64,000 nt of DNA from an uncultured Prevotella sp. (GTDB lineage: Bacteria > Bacteroidota > Bacteroidia > Bacteroidales > Bacteroidaceae): NCBI GenBank assembly GCA_900540375.1, contig UQFS01000009.1, forward strand, positions 40,523 through 104,522, written 5' to 3'. The notes beneath the pieces were generated by a model. The model was given only the letters and a program-made list of their open reading frames with translations. It ran no database searches and was not told the origin of the DNA. Every line of letters begins with the position of its first letter. The first letter of the stretch is position 1. Positions 18,037 to 27,480 of this stretch are shown here, one piece after another. The translations under genes and the position numbers were made by a program.

Positions 18037-18216
18037 ATGAGTTCCGAAGAATACTATCATCAGGGTAATGAGCATCGTCGTCGGGGTGATTTCCCCGCCG
18101 CGATGAATTGTTATCTGCAGGCCATTGCCCTTGATCCCAACAGTCCCGCTGTGGTGGCGGAGAAGATGCTGGAAAGCATCATGAACTTTTATTGTAAGGA
18201 CATCTATAATCCTTAG
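18037..18216 (+). CDS. Small TPR-like protein
   Basis: 59 residues (MSSEEYYHQGNEHRRRGDFP, then AAMNCYLQAIALDPNSPAVV), essentially one tetratricopeptide repeat: YHQGNEHRRRGDFPAAMNCYLQAIALDPNS follows the TPR helix-turn-helix pattern. It ends with a short helix. It sits alone 300 bp after mfd and 60 bp before korD. A single TPR may work as a partner-binding helix; this is inference. Confidence 0.7.
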   Translation: MSSEEYYHQGNEHRRRGDFPAAMNCYLQAIALDPNSPAVVAEKMLESIMNFYCKDIYNP

Positions 18217-18240
18217 TCCGGCTTCGTGTCGGGCTAAGAA
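18210..18240 (+). terminator. Hairpin after the mini-TPR gene
   Basis: An 11-bp stem including two G-U pairs (CTTAGTCCGGC / GTCGGGCTAAG) with a TTCGT loop, overlapping the TPR stop codon. No T-run follows, so it may instead stabilise the mRNA end. Confidence 0.4.
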
Positions 18241-18275
18241 CAGCGTCCTTAACCTATATAATATCCATTTCAGTT

Positions 18276-18536
18276 ATGAAGAAAAATATTGGAGCCATCG
18301 TTGTTGACGTGGATCGTTGCAAAGGCTGTACGCTCTGTATGGTTGCATGCCCCAAAAACGTCATCGCCCTGGCTGAGAGAAAGGTCAACACCCACGGCTA
18401 TCCCTACGTTGTGGCGGTGCGCCCGGACGATTGCATCGGCTGTGCCTCGTGCGGCATTGTCTGTCCCGACGGATGTATCACTGTCTATCGTAAACGAATC
18501 GAAGTGGCGGAGCCTTTGGCTTCTCCCCAGAAATAA
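18276..18536 (+). CDS. korD: 2-oxoacid:ferredoxin oxidoreductase, ferredoxin-like delta subunit
   Basis: 86 residues with two 4Fe-4S clusters: CKGCTLCMVACPKNV and CIGCASCGIVCPDGC. It passes electrons from the TPP-containing catalytic subunits to ferredoxin. First gene of a four-gene operon with alpha, beta and gamma subunits. Confidence 0.92.
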   Translation: MKKNIGAIVVDVDRCKGCTLCMVACPKNVIALAERKVNTHGYPYVVAVRPDDCIGCASCGIVCPDGCITVYRKRIEVAEPLASPQK

Positions 18537-18542
18537 GGAATC

Positions 18543-19634
18543 ATGGAACAGGAAGTAACACTGATGAAAGGCAACGAGGCTCTGGCCCGCGCTGCCATAC
18601 GCTGTGGTGTGGACGGCTTCTTCGGCTACCCCATCACTCCCCAGACAGAGATCATCGAGACGCTGTCGGCCTTGAAGCCTTGGGAGACTACCGGCATGGT
18701 GGTCGTACAGGCTGAGAGCGAGGTGGCGTCCATCAACATGCTTTATGGCGGAGGTGGCGCCGGCAAGCGCGTGATGACCACCTCGTCGAGTCCCGGTGTC
18801 GCCCTGATGCAAGAGGGCATCGCCTATATGGCAGGTGCCGAGGTGCCCGGTGTCATCGTCAATGTGCAGCGCGGCGGCCCAGGACTGGGTACGATACAGC
18901 CGAGTCAGAGCGACTATTTCCAGGCTACCCGTGGCGGTGGCAACGGTGACTACAACGTCATCGTGCTCGCTCCGGCTTCCGTGCAGGAGATGGCCGACTT
19001 CGTGGATCTGGCTTTCACGCTGGCTTTCCGCTATCGCAATCCGGCCATGATCCTCAGCGACGGCGTCATCGGTCAGATGATGGAAAAGGTGGTGTTGCCG
19101 CCTTTCAAGCCCCGCCGTACCGATGAGGAAGTCATCAAGGAATGTCCTTGGGCAACTACCGGACGTCCGAAAAGCCGCAAGCCCAACATCATCACCTCAC
19201 TGGAGTTGAAGCCGGAGGTCATGGAGCAGCGCAATCTGCACCTGCAGGCCAAATACCGTGAGATCGAAGAGAAAGAGGTAAGATTTGAGACCGAACATTG
19301 CGATGATGCCGACTGCCTGATTGTTGCTTTCGGCAGTGCTGCCCGCATCGCCGAGAAGAGCGTGGAGCTCGCCCGTGAGCAGGGCATCAAGGCCGGTCTG
19401 TTCCGTCCCATCACCCTCTGGCCGTTCCCGAGCAAGGCACTGGCCGAGATGGCGAAAGGAAAGCGCCACATCCTCGTGGCAGAGATCAATGCCGGACAGA
19501 TGATTCAGGACGTTCGGCTCGCTGTGGGCAATGAAGTACCCGTGAGCCATTTTGGTCGTTTGGGCGGCATTGTGCCTGACCCGACGGAGATCGTTGAAGA
19601 ACTTAAAGCAAAATTGGAAGAAAATGGCAAGTGA
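18543..19634 (+). CDS. korA: 2-oxoglutarate (2-oxoacid):ferredoxin oxidoreductase, alpha subunit
   Basis: 363 residues. The pyrimidine-binding domain of a TPP enzyme: GCDGFFGYPITPQTEI-like start (VDGFFGYPITPQTEII), QAESEVASINMLYGGGGAGKRVMTTSSSPG. No gamma domain is fused at the N-terminus, consistent with a separate korC gene. KOR decarboxylates 2-oxoglutarate to succinyl-CoA reducing ferredoxin, or runs in reverse. It overlaps korB by 11 bp. Confidence 0.92.
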   Translation: MEQEVTLMKGNEALARAAIRCGVDGFFGYPITPQTEIIETLSALKPWETTGMVVVQAESEVASINMLYGGGGAGKRVMTTSSSPGVALMQEGIAYMAGAEVPGVIVNVQRGGPGLGTIQPSQSDYFQATRGGGNGDYNVIVLAPASVQEMADFVDLAFTLAFRYRNPAMILSDGVIGQMMEKVVLPPFKPRRTDEEVIKECPWATTGRPKSRKPNIITSLELKPEVMEQRNLHLQAKYREIEEKEVRFETEHCDDADCLIVAFGSAARIAEKSVELAREQGIKAGLFRPITLWPFPSKALAEMAKGKRHILVAEINAGQMIQDVRLAVGNEVPVSHFGRLGGIVPDPTEIVEELKAKLEENGK

Positions 19635-20412
19635 AAAAATCAATAGGGAGGAAATCATTCAGCCGGAAAACGTTGTCTATCAGAAGCCGGAGTTGCTCAA
19701 CGACGTGCCGATGCACTATTGTCCGGGTTGTAGCCACGGCGTGGTGCATAAGCTCGTGGCAGAGGTGATTGCAGACATGGGCATGGAAGAGAAGGCCGTC
19801 GGTGTATCACCGGTAGGCTGTGCCGTCTTTGCCTATCGCTATATCGACATCGACTGGCAGGAGGCTGCTCACGGCCGTGCGCCAGCTTTGGCCACTGCCA
19901 TCAAGCGTTTGTGGCCCGACCGTCTCGTGTTCACCTATCAGGGCGACGGTGATCTGGCATGCATTGGAACGGCAGAGACCATCCATGCGCTCAACCGTGG
20001 CGAGAACATTGTCATCATCTTCATCAACAACGCCATCTATGGCATGACGGGTGGACAGATGGCTCCTACGACGCTCATCGGACAGAAGACCACCACCTGC
20101 CCTTATGGCCGCGATCCTGAGTTGCACGGCTATCCGCTCAATATCACCGAACTGGCCGCTAAGCTGCGCGGCACCTGCTACGTCACCCGACAGAGCGTGG
20201 ACACAGTGGCCTCGGTGCTCCGGGCCAAGAAAGCCATTCGCAAGGCCTTCGAAGCCTCGATGAAAGGAATGGGCTCTTCGCTCGTGGAGATCGTCTCAAC
20301 TTGCAGCAGTGGCTGGCATCTCAGCCCGGTGAAGGCCAACGAGTGGATGCGCAAATATATGTTTGAGGAATATCATAAAGGCGACTTCAAGGATACCACA
20401 GGCTTGAAATAG
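19624..20412 (+). CDS. korB: 2-oxoglutarate (2-oxoacid):ferredoxin oxidoreductase, beta subunit
   Basis: 262 residues. TPP/Mg-binding domain: MHYCPGCSHGVVHKL, and GDGDLACIGTAETIHALNRGENIVIIFINNAIYGMTGGQ, the conserved GDG...NN motif. The ATG at 19624 lies inside the end of korA in another frame, showing translational coupling. Confidence 0.92.
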   Translation: MASEKINREEIIQPENVVYQKPELLNDVPMHYCPGCSHGVVHKLVAEVIADMGMEEKAVGVSPVGCAVFAYRYIDIDWQEAAHGRAPALATAIKRLWPDRLVFTYQGDGDLACIGTAETIHALNRGENIVIIFINNAIYGMTGGQMAPTTLIGQKTTTCPYGRDPELHGYPLNITELAAKLRGTCYVTRQSVDTVASVLRAKKAIRKAFEASMKGMGSSLVEIVSTCSSGWHLSPVKANEWMRKYMFEEYHKGDFKDTTGLK

Positions 20413-20437
20413 TCTTTCACGGTTATAACGCAAGACA

Positions 20438-20986
20438 ATGAAAAAGGAAATTATCATATCAGGCTTCGGAGGCCAGGGCGTGCTCTCCATGGGAAAGATC
20501 CTTGCATACTCTGGACTGATGGAGGGAAAGGAGGTGACATGGATGCCGGCCTACGGACCGGAGCAGCGTGGCGGTACGGCCAATGTGACGGTCATCGTCA
20601 GCGACGACCGCATCTCGTCACCTATTCTCAGTCATTACGATGTCGCCATCGTGCTCAACCAGCCTTCACTCGAAAAGTTTATGCCTAAGGTGAAACCGGG
20701 CGGCATACTCCTCTACGACGGTTATGGCATCGCCGAGACGCCCCATCGCGACGACATCACCATCTATCGCATTGACGCCATGGACAAGGCGGCGGAGATG
20801 AAAAATGCCAAGGTCTTCAACATGATCGTACTCGGCGGACTGCTCAAAGTCTGCCCAATCGTCAGTACCGACGGTTTGCAGAAGGCACTCTACAAGACGC
20901 TGCCTGAGCGCCATCACGACTTGATTCCGCTGAATATGAAGGCAGCGGAAGAGGGACAGGGCATCATCAAGAAGGTGAACGGATAG
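20438..20986 (+). CDS. korC: 2-oxoglutarate (2-oxoacid):ferredoxin oxidoreductase, gamma subunit
   Basis: 182 residues: IIISGFGGQGVLSMGKILAYSG and WMPAYGPEQRGGTANVTVI are the hallmarks of the gamma domain. Completes the korDABC order seen in many Bacteroidales. Confidence 0.92.
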   Translation: MKKEIIISGFGGQGVLSMGKILAYSGLMEGKEVTWMPAYGPEQRGGTANVTVIVSDDRISSPILSHYDVAIVLNQPSLEKFMPKVKPGGILLYDGYGIAETPHRDDITIYRIDAMDKAAEMKNAKVFNMIVLGGLLKVCPIVSTDGLQKALYKTLPERHHDLIPLNMKAAEEGQGIIKKVNG

Positions 20987-21020
20987 TTAGATAAAGCTAA
21001 TATTACTTTTCTGCTAAATA

Positions 21021-21082
21021 AAAAACGACCTCCACTGGACTTTGCAATATCGGTTGCAAGGTCTGGGGGAGGTCGTTTTGTT
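21021..21082. terminator. Bidirectional terminator between korC and trpB2
   Basis: AAAACGACCTCC and GGAGGTCGTTTT form the stem, with A-runs on one side and T-runs on the other. It serves both converging genes: korC ends 35 bp before it and trpB2 ends just after it. Confidence 0.9.
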
Positions 21083-21093
21083 ATTGTGGATAA

Positions 21094-22464
21094 TTACTTG
21101 TCAATGGTCAGTGGCACTTTTTCGAGGTTCTTCTCAATCTCGTCATCCGTGACCGTATAGTTCGTCAGGTCGCCGTTGATATAGCTCATATACGACGGCA
21201 TGTCGATGAGACCGTGGCCGGAGAGGTTGAAGAGGATGACTGGTGCCTTGCCTTCCACGTTGGCGCGCTTGGCCTCGCGGATGGTGGCAGCAATGGCGTG
21301 GCAGCTCTCGGGAGCGGGGATGATGCCTTCAGTCTGGGCGAAGAGCACGCCGGCGGCAAAGCTTTCGAGCTGAGGAATGTCCATACCGGCGAGATAGCCG
21401 TCCTTGAGCAGTTGCGAGATGATGACACCGGCACCGTGGTAGCGCAGGCCACCGGCATGGATGTTGGCTGGTTTGAAGTCATGGCCAAGGGTGAACATCG
21501 GCAACAGAGGCGTGTAGCCGGCCTCGTCGCCAAAGTCGTATTCAAACTTTCCACGGGTGAGTTTCGGACAGCTGTTCGGCTCCGCGGCGATGAACTTCGT
21601 GTCTTTGTGCGTACCGTCGAAGACGTGGCGCATGAAGGGGAAAGCAATGCCGCCGAAGTTGGAGCCGCCGCCGAAGCAGGCGATCACCTCGTCGGGATAC
21701 TCCCCGGCCATCTCCATCTGCTTCTCAGCTTCCAGTCCGATGACAGTCTGATGGAGGGCGACATGGTTCAGCACCGAGCCCAACGTGTATTTACATCCCG
21801 GCGTGGTGGTGGCCAGTTCGATAGCCTCAGAGATGGCGGTACCCAAGGAGCCGGGATGGTTGGGGTCGGCCGTGATGATGTTCTTTCCGGCACGTGTTGA
21901 CATCGAGGGCGAACCCTCCACGGTAGCACCGAATGTGCGCATGATCATTGAGCGGTAGGGCTTCTGCTGCATCGTGATCTTCACCTGATACACGGCGGCC
22001 TCCAGTCCGTAGAGTTTGGCAGCATAGCTGAGCGCTGCGCCCCACTGTCCGGCACCGGTCTCGGTGGTCACGTTGGTGTCGCCCTCCTGTTTGCAATAGT
22101 AGCACTGGGGCAGGGCGGAGTTGATCTTATGAGAACCTAAGGGATTGGTCGACTCATTCTTGAAATAGATATGTGCTTTTGTGTCGAGAGCCTTCTCCAG
22201 TGCGTAGGCACGCACCAGTGGAGTGGCACGATAGTAGCAGTATTTGTCGCGCACCTCGTCGGGGATGTCGATCCATGCGTGTTCCTGATCGAGCTCCTGC
22301 CGTGAGCATTCTTGATTGAAAATATGTGCCAGGTCGTCGGCATGAAGCGGCTTGTGGGTAGCTGGATTCAAGGGCGGCATTGGTTTGTTGGGCATCTCGG
22401 CTTGGATGTTGTACCACTGACGGGGAACATCGTTCTCGCCCAAAAGGAATTTCTTTCTCTTCAT
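21094..22464 (-). CDS. trpB2: TrpB2-type tryptophan synthase beta-like protein
   Basis: 456-residue PLP enzyme, longer than TrpB1 (about 395). Active-site Lys in NPLGSHKINSA, TETGAGQWGAALS, and the PLP-phosphate-binding ACFGGGSNFGG are present. An N-terminal extension (residues 1-80) is typical of TrpB2, which lacks the alpha-subunit contacts and converts indole plus serine (or phosphoserine) to tryptophan. No trpA or other trp gene is nearby; indole salvage is therefore the likely role, by inference. Confidence 0.9.
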   Translation of the reverse strand: MKRKKFLLGENDVPRQWYNIQAEMPNKPMPPLNPATHKPLHADDLAHIFNQECSRQELDQEHAWIDIPDEVRDKYCYYRATPLVRAYALEKALDTKAHIYFKNESTNPLGSHKINSALPQCYYCKQEGDTNVTTETGAGQWGAALSYAAKLYGLEAAVYQVKITMQQKPYRSMIMRTFGATVEGSPSMSTRAGKNIITADPNHPGSLGTAISEAIELATTTPGCKYTLGSVLNHVALHQTVIGLEAEKQMEMAGEYPDEVIACFGGGSNFGGIAFPFMRHVFDGTHKDTKFIAAEPNSCPKLTRGKFEYDFGDEAGYTPLLPMFTLGHDFKPANIHAGGLRYHGAGVIISQLLKDGYLAGMDIPQLESFAAGVLFAQTEGIIPAPESCHAIAATIREAKRANVEGKAPVILFNLSGHGLIDMPSYMSYINGDLTNYTVTDDEIEKNLEKVPLTIDK

Positions 22465-22668
22465 AATAATTGCTTTCTGTTTGACAATTTGCAGTTGGTG
22501 ATTGTATTCCGATTACAAACTTACACATTTTTCTTCAATTTCTTGCCTTTTGTGGAGAATAAATTTCTCTGGAGCTATATATAATAAGGTATAGGCTCCT
22601 GTTTGCCCATGGTGCCGCACACTGCCTACCGCAGATGCTTCAGAGGTATTAACAGTTGTTGTTAGTTC

Positions 22669-24306
22669 CTATTCTACCGTCTTGTAGCCCTTGTTCTGAC
22701 TCAACTTATTATTGAGGTCAATGGCTTTTTGGGGTATCGGGAACACCGTGGTGTGGGTATCGCTCTCGCTCTCTATCGGCTGTCTGAGGTCGTAGGCCTT
22801 GTGGAAAAGACCGTAGCGGATGAGATCGCGCCGCCGACAGCCTTCCCACATCAGTTCGAGCAACCGCTCACGCAGGATGTTGTCGAGCGTAGCCGGACGA
22901 CTGGGCATGCCCACCCGTCGGCGGACAGCATCCAAGTCGCCCTGTCCGTTTTCTCCGTTTCGCACTTTTGCTTCGGCACGCATGAGCAGCACATCGGCGA
23001 AACGGAAGAGTACGATGTCGTTGTCCTGTAGTTTCCCGTCGGTGTAGGCTTTGCGGTCTATCTCGTATTTAGCCATACGCGCCCCTGCAGTCTTCTCATA
23101 GGGCGAGTAGGTGAGGTTCTCTGCCATCACCAAGGGCTGGTAGACCAGTGGCTCACCGTTTTCCATCTTCACCACCTTGCCGTCGACCTTCACCGTGTCG
23201 GCATAGAAGTTAATGGCGAAGCGCGTGTCAAGGCTGTCGGTGCCGTAGCCGTAGGCGTGGACAGTGGCGAGCGTGGCTGAGGTGCCGTTCTCAGCATCCA
23301 TGCCGAGTGCGCCGCCATGAGCGTAGTGGCGCGAGCGGAAGAGATAACAGAACTGGTTTTGGTATTTGATTTTGTCCATGGGTATGGTGAAGATGTTTTC
23401 CACCGAAGTCTCGTTGTGTACGCTGAAGTTGAAGGCATAGTCGGGCTGAAGCTGATACCCCTCTTTTTCTATTTCATTGCAGTAGTGGATGCAGGCCTGC
23501 CAGGCATTCATCGTCTGTCCATCAACGGTGAAGGTCATCGTCTTGCCGTCAGGGCGTTGGTTGTCGGTCCAGTCGTCGTCGGTGTAGACCTCGGCGTTGA
23601 GGAAAAGCCGGGCCAGCAGGAACTGGGTCACGGGGCGTGTCATACGTCCGTAGTAATTGCCCTCAAGGTTGCTGTGCTCATTGGCGAGGTAGGGCAGACA
23701 TGCCTGCAGCTCGTCGATGAGGCTATGAAACACGGTGCTGCGCTCCTGCTGTCTGACATCGGTGAAATTTTCCTGGTCTTTGGTGATATAAGGGATGCGG
23801 CCGAACATATCCATGAGCTCGTAGTAGAAGAGGCAGCGCACGGCTTTCACCTCGGAGGTATAGGACAGATACTCGTCGTCGGAGAGCAGACTGCGGTTGG
23901 CGTCGATGACGGCGAGGCTGTGGTTGCAGAGCATGGCAACCTTGTAGAGATAGAGCCATGTGGCATAGAGCGGTTCGTCGGAGGCTGTCCAGCGGTGCTC
24001 GTAGAGATTCTGCCAGAAGCCGCCGTCGTACCAGTCACCGCCACGGATAGGGATGATGGCCTCGTCGGTGGTGAAGGTGTTATAGTCGTAGAGTCCGCGC
24101 ACGGTGCCCTCGAGACCTTGCGAATCGCTGTTACCTCCTATATAATTATATAAGGTGGCAACGGTGTTGATATACAGGTTGGTGCTGCTGTTATAGGCAT
24201 TCTTCTCAGGAAGCAGTCCCTTGGTATTCTCGTCAACACAGGAAGACAGGGACAAGAGACAGACCGCTATGGCGAAACAGAATAGAAGACGTTTAGTGGA
24301 CATCAT
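22669..24306 (-). CDS. susD: RagB/SusD family nutrient-binding outer membrane lipoprotein
   Basis: 545 residues: signal peptide with SSCVDE lipobox (Cys about residue 23), then the TPR-containing SusD fold with RCLFYYELMDMFGRIPYIT, LARLFLNAEVY and a C-terminal RRDLIRYG-type motif (LELMWEGCRRRDLIRYGLFH). It binds glycan or peptide on the cell surface and lids the SusC transporter encoded just upstream, 39 bp away. No glycoside hydrolase is adjacent, so the ligand is unknown. Confidence 0.92.
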   Translation of the reverse strand: MMSTKRLLFCFAIAVCLLSLSSCVDENTKGLLPEKNAYNSSTNLYINTVATLYNYIGGNSDSQGLEGTVRGLYDYNTFTTDEAIIPIRGGDWYDGGFWQNLYEHRWTASDEPLYATWLYLYKVAMLCNHSLAVIDANRSLLSDDEYLSYTSEVKAVRCLFYYELMDMFGRIPYITKDQENFTDVRQQERSTVFHSLIDELQACLPYLANEHSNLEGNYYGRMTRPVTQFLLARLFLNAEVYTDDDWTDNQRPDGKTMTFTVDGQTMNAWQACIHYCNEIEKEGYQLQPDYAFNFSVHNETSVENIFTIPMDKIKYQNQFCYLFRSRHYAHGGALGMDAENGTSATLATVHAYGYGTDSLDTRFAINFYADTVKVDGKVVKMENGEPLVYQPLVMAENLTYSPYEKTAGARMAKYEIDRKAYTDGKLQDNDIVLFRFADVLLMRAEAKVRNGENGQGDLDAVRRRVGMPSRPATLDNILRERLLELMWEGCRRRDLIRYGLFHKAYDLRQPIESESDTHTTVFPIPQKAIDLNNKLSQNKGYKTVE

Positions 24307-24345
24307 GATGAATGACGGTTTACTTGTTGTCGGAAACGCTGGAAC

Positions 24346-27105
24346 TTAGAATTGAATGCTCACCCCGAAGCTGAAGGTGCGGTAGACGGGATAGGACCGC
24401 TTGTCGTCGATGCCCAGCGTGGAGTCGACGACATAGCTGTTGATCATGGGCGTAAGTCCGCTGTAGGCAGTGATGGCGGCGAGGTTGTTGACCGAGGCCG
24501 ACAGGCGCAGGCGGCTGATATGGCGAGAGTGCAGGGGCACGTTCCAGCCCACGGTGAGATAGTCGAAATTGAGATAGTCGCCGCGTTCAAGCCAGTAGTC
24601 GGTGGCGCGCTGGTCTTTGATGTTCATGGCCGGAGCCTTCTTCATGACGTTGTAGTCGGGAAAGCTCGACATGTTCATATAGGTCAGCGCCGTGCCGTTG
24701 TAGATCTTGTGTCCGAAGGCTCCGTTCATCTGCAACGAGATGTCGAAGTCCTTGTAGCGGAAACTGATGTTGGAGCCGAGCGTCCACTTCGGTGTGGCCT
24801 GTCCGGCGATGTATCGGTCACCGCCGTCCTCGATGTTGACGCGTCCGTTGTGGTCGAGATCCTCAATGTCATACATATAGGATCCGTTCTCGTTCTTTAC
24901 CAGCCCTTTGCAGTGTGGCAGGTAGAACACGCCGACGGGCTGTCCGACAATCTGGTAGACGATATTGTTCTCGCCACCGTGGAATCCGGCGCCACTTAGC
25001 GAGCCTATGGACGTGATGTCCGGTGCTGTCAGATGGTAGCCGTTGTAGTTGCCCGAGAGCGAAATGAGCTTGTTCTTTTGGAATGAGAGGTTGAGGTTGA
25101 CATTCAGCTCCATGTCCTTATGGCTGATAGCGGTGACGCCGAGTCCGAGCTCCACACCTTGGTTGCTCATCTTGCCGAGGTTGGCGAGCAGCTTGTCAAA
25201 GGTGAAGGGAGGTACGGGCACGTCGTACTGGTAGAGCATGTCAGTGGTGCGCGAGTAGTAGTATTCAGCGGTGAGCACGATCCGGTTGTGCCACAGGCTG
25301 AAGTCGGTACCGACGTTGAAGGTCGAGCGTGTCTCCCATTTCAGGCTGGGGTTGCTGTTGCGGAAGAGTCCCATGGTCGTGGTGGGTGTGTTGTTGACCG
25401 ACACGGTGCCGATGGGCTTGACAAGGTTTTGTGAGTAGTACGATGAAATGCCGCCGAGATTTCCCGACTGTCCGTAGCTGGTGCGCAGCCGCATGATGCC
25501 GAAGAGATGGCTGAGGGCATGGAAGAAAGGCTCTTTGGTCAGGTCCCAAGAGAAGGAGACCGAGGGAAAGGTGCCCCATTTGTGCCCGCTGGCAAACATC
25601 GAGCTGCCGTCGGCACGCAGGGTCGCGCCGAGTGTGTAGCGGTTGAGGAGGGTATAGCTCAGGCTGCCCATGAACGAGAGCAGTGAGGGGCTGTCGGCGT
25701 CGGAGCCCGTGCCGCCATAGGGTATCGTGGAGGCTGCGCCGAGATTGTCGTAGCCCAGTTCATTGGTGGTGAGGCCTTTGACGAGCGTCCAGAATCCGCT
25801 GGCGTTGCTCTTCTGATATTCAGTCAGCAAGGTGGCTGAGAGATGGTGCGCGCCCCACGTGTCGTCGAACTTCAGTTGGGCATTGCCTAACCACGACTCG
25901 GTCTTGCGCTCGCTGCGTGTGGCCTGCCCTTGTGCCCATATCCAAGTCGGGCAGAAGGTGGCGTTCTCCAAGGTGTTGTAGCTGTAGGCACCGAGCAGGA
26001 GCAGGTGGAGCGAAGGATCGTTGTCGTTGCTCTTGCCACAGAACATCCCCATGAGGTTGAAGTCCATGTCGATATGCGTGTCGAAGTTGAGGCTCTTGGT
26101 GTCGTTTTTCTTTTTCAGCAGCACCATTGGGTGGTTGATCTGTTCCGCGGTATTGTTCTTGTCGCCGGTGCCGTCAGCGTTGGTCGTGGCAGGGATGGTA
26201 GGGTTCTGTGCGGCCGCGCTGTAGAAGATCTCCCAGGGGTTGAAGAGGTCATGGCTTTTCTGTGACGAGCCGAAGACACCAAAGTCGATCTTCAGCAGAT
26301 CGTCGAAGGCCCACTGCGTGAGGTCGGCCTTGGCGGCATAGTTGCGGTAGGAATTCGCGCGGATGATGGTGTTGTGATCCATGGCGCTCAGCGAGGCACG
26401 GTAGTTCGACTCCTTGGAGCCACCGCTGAAGGCTACGTGGTGGTTGGAGATGTAGCCGGTGCGTGTGATGGCGTCTTGGAAATTGGTGTTGCTGCCCTCG
26501 TCCTTATAATAGAGGGCGAGCGCCTGAGCCGTGGCAATATAACCCGGTGCGTCGAGCATGTCGAGAGTTTTGTATTTCGATTCAAAGCCGAGGTTACCAT
26601 CGTAGGAGATATGGAGTTGAGTGCCGCTGCCCCGCTTGGTCTTCACCTCGATGACACCAGAGGCACCACGCGAACCGAACTGTGCGGTCTCGGCAGCATT
26701 TTTGAGGATGGTGAAGCTCTCGATGTCGGAGGGATAGACCGATGACAGCGCGCTGAGGTCGGAGTAGACGCCGTCAATGATCACGAGCGGGTCGTTGCCG
26801 CCGGTGATAGACGTGGTACCGCGCACACGCACGGAGCTCAGCTGAGCCATGCGGTTCTCACCCGACGTGATGTTCACGCCGGCCGCCTGACCTGTGAGGG
26901 CATTGAGCGGGTTGGTGACCAGACCTTTGTTCATGTGGCTTTCGGTCACCACGTCGACAGATCCCAGTGACGTGCCGTTGACAGTGAGGCTGTCTATGGG
27001 TATTTGCAGTTTGCCCGGTCGCTTGTCGTGGTGTCGGTTCTGTGCGAGCAACGTGCCGGCGGGAAGACAGAGAAACAGCAGGGTCAGAAAAGCTGGAGTG
27101 TGCAT
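24346..27105 (-). CDS. susC: SusC-type TonB-dependent outer membrane transporter, without the N-terminal regulatory-like domain
   Basis: 919 residues from MHTPAFLTLLFLCLPAGTLL (signal peptide). The plug starts almost at once (LTVNGTSLGSVDVVTESHMN; ITGGNDPLVIIDGVYSDLSAL; AAQFGSRGASGVIEVKTKRG-like) and is followed by a large beta-barrel ending in FSFGVSIQF. The ~100-residue carboxypeptidase-regulatory-like domain of most SusC proteins is missing, leaving only about 20 residues between signal peptide and plug. The start is supported by a promoter at 27138-27168; an upstream in-frame extension contains low-quality sequence. Confidence 0.88.
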   Translation of the reverse strand: MHTPAFLTLLFLCLPAGTLLAQNRHHDKRPGKLQIPIDSLTVNGTSLGSVDVVTESHMNKGLVTNPLNALTGQAAGVNITSGENRMAQLSSVRVRGTTSITGGNDPLVIIDGVYSDLSALSSVYPSDIESFTILKNAAETAQFGSRGASGVIEVKTKRGSGTQLHISYDGNLGFESKYKTLDMLDAPGYIATAQALALYYKDEGSNTNFQDAITRTGYISNHHVAFSGGSKESNYRASLSAMDHNTIIRANSYRNYAAKADLTQWAFDDLLKIDFGVFGSSQKSHDLFNPWEIFYSAAAQNPTIPATTNADGTGDKNNTAEQINHPMVLLKKKNDTKSLNFDTHIDMDFNLMGMFCGKSNDNDPSLHLLLLGAYSYNTLENATFCPTWIWAQGQATRSERKTESWLGNAQLKFDDTWGAHHLSATLLTEYQKSNASGFWTLVKGLTTNELGYDNLGAASTIPYGGTGSDADSPSLLSFMGSLSYTLLNRYTLGATLRADGSSMFASGHKWGTFPSVSFSWDLTKEPFFHALSHLFGIMRLRTSYGQSGNLGGISSYYSQNLVKPIGTVSVNNTPTTTMGLFRNSNPSLKWETRSTFNVGTDFSLWHNRIVLTAEYYYSRTTDMLYQYDVPVPPFTFDKLLANLGKMSNQGVELGLGVTAISHKDMELNVNLNLSFQKNKLISLSGNYNGYHLTAPDITSIGSLSGAGFHGGENNIVYQIVGQPVGVFYLPHCKGLVKNENGSYMYDIEDLDHNGRVNIEDGGDRYIAGQATPKWTLGSNISFRYKDFDISLQMNGAFGHKIYNGTALTYMNMSSFPDYNVMKKAPAMNIKDQRATDYWLERGDYLNFDYLTVGWNVPLHSRHISRLRLSASVNNLAAITAYSGLTPMINSYVVDSTLGIDDKRSYPVYRTFSFGVSIQF

Positions 27106-27137
27106 GATAGCCAGATCTTTTGATAGTATTATATCTG

Positions 27138-27168
27138 CAAAGATAAGTGAAATTTTAGAAAGAAGCAA
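27138..27168 (-). promoter_or_regulatory. Promoter of the susC-susD operon
   Basis: TTG, 20 bases, TATCTTTG on the minus strand, about 33 bp before the susC ATG. Positions 27170-27400 show no gene. Confidence 0.7.
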
Positions 27169-27404
27169 GCATAATGGCAAAAAAAATACGGCATGCGCGT
27201 AAAGTACTCCTAATGTCAAAGTTGTCATCATAAGAGCAAATAGGTGATTGAAGTACTTTGTGATAGGAGAAATCCATCGAAAATTTATAAGTTTCTCAGA
27301 AATTATTCGTTTGTGATGTAACAAAGGAAGAGGGGGTGAAACTCTAATCAATTTACAGATATGGATGAAATTTGTGAATGACAACAAGTCTATATGATGA
27401 CGAT

Positions 27405-27453
27405 GAAATAAAAATGCCATACTGCTCAAGTCTATTGACATAAGCGGTATGGC
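27405..27453 (-). terminator. Terminator after trxB
   Basis: An 11-bp stem (GCCATACCGCT / AGCAGTATGGC with one G-U) followed on the minus strand by ATTTTTATTTC; 28 bp past the trxB stop. Confidence 0.75.
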
Positions 27454-27480
27454 TTTCTTTGGTTATGGGATGTTCCCTGT

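Noticed and set aside
24346..27441. Longer SusC start at 27441
   Set aside because: The extra 112 residues contain no signal peptide or domain and lie upstream of the promoter at 27138-27168.
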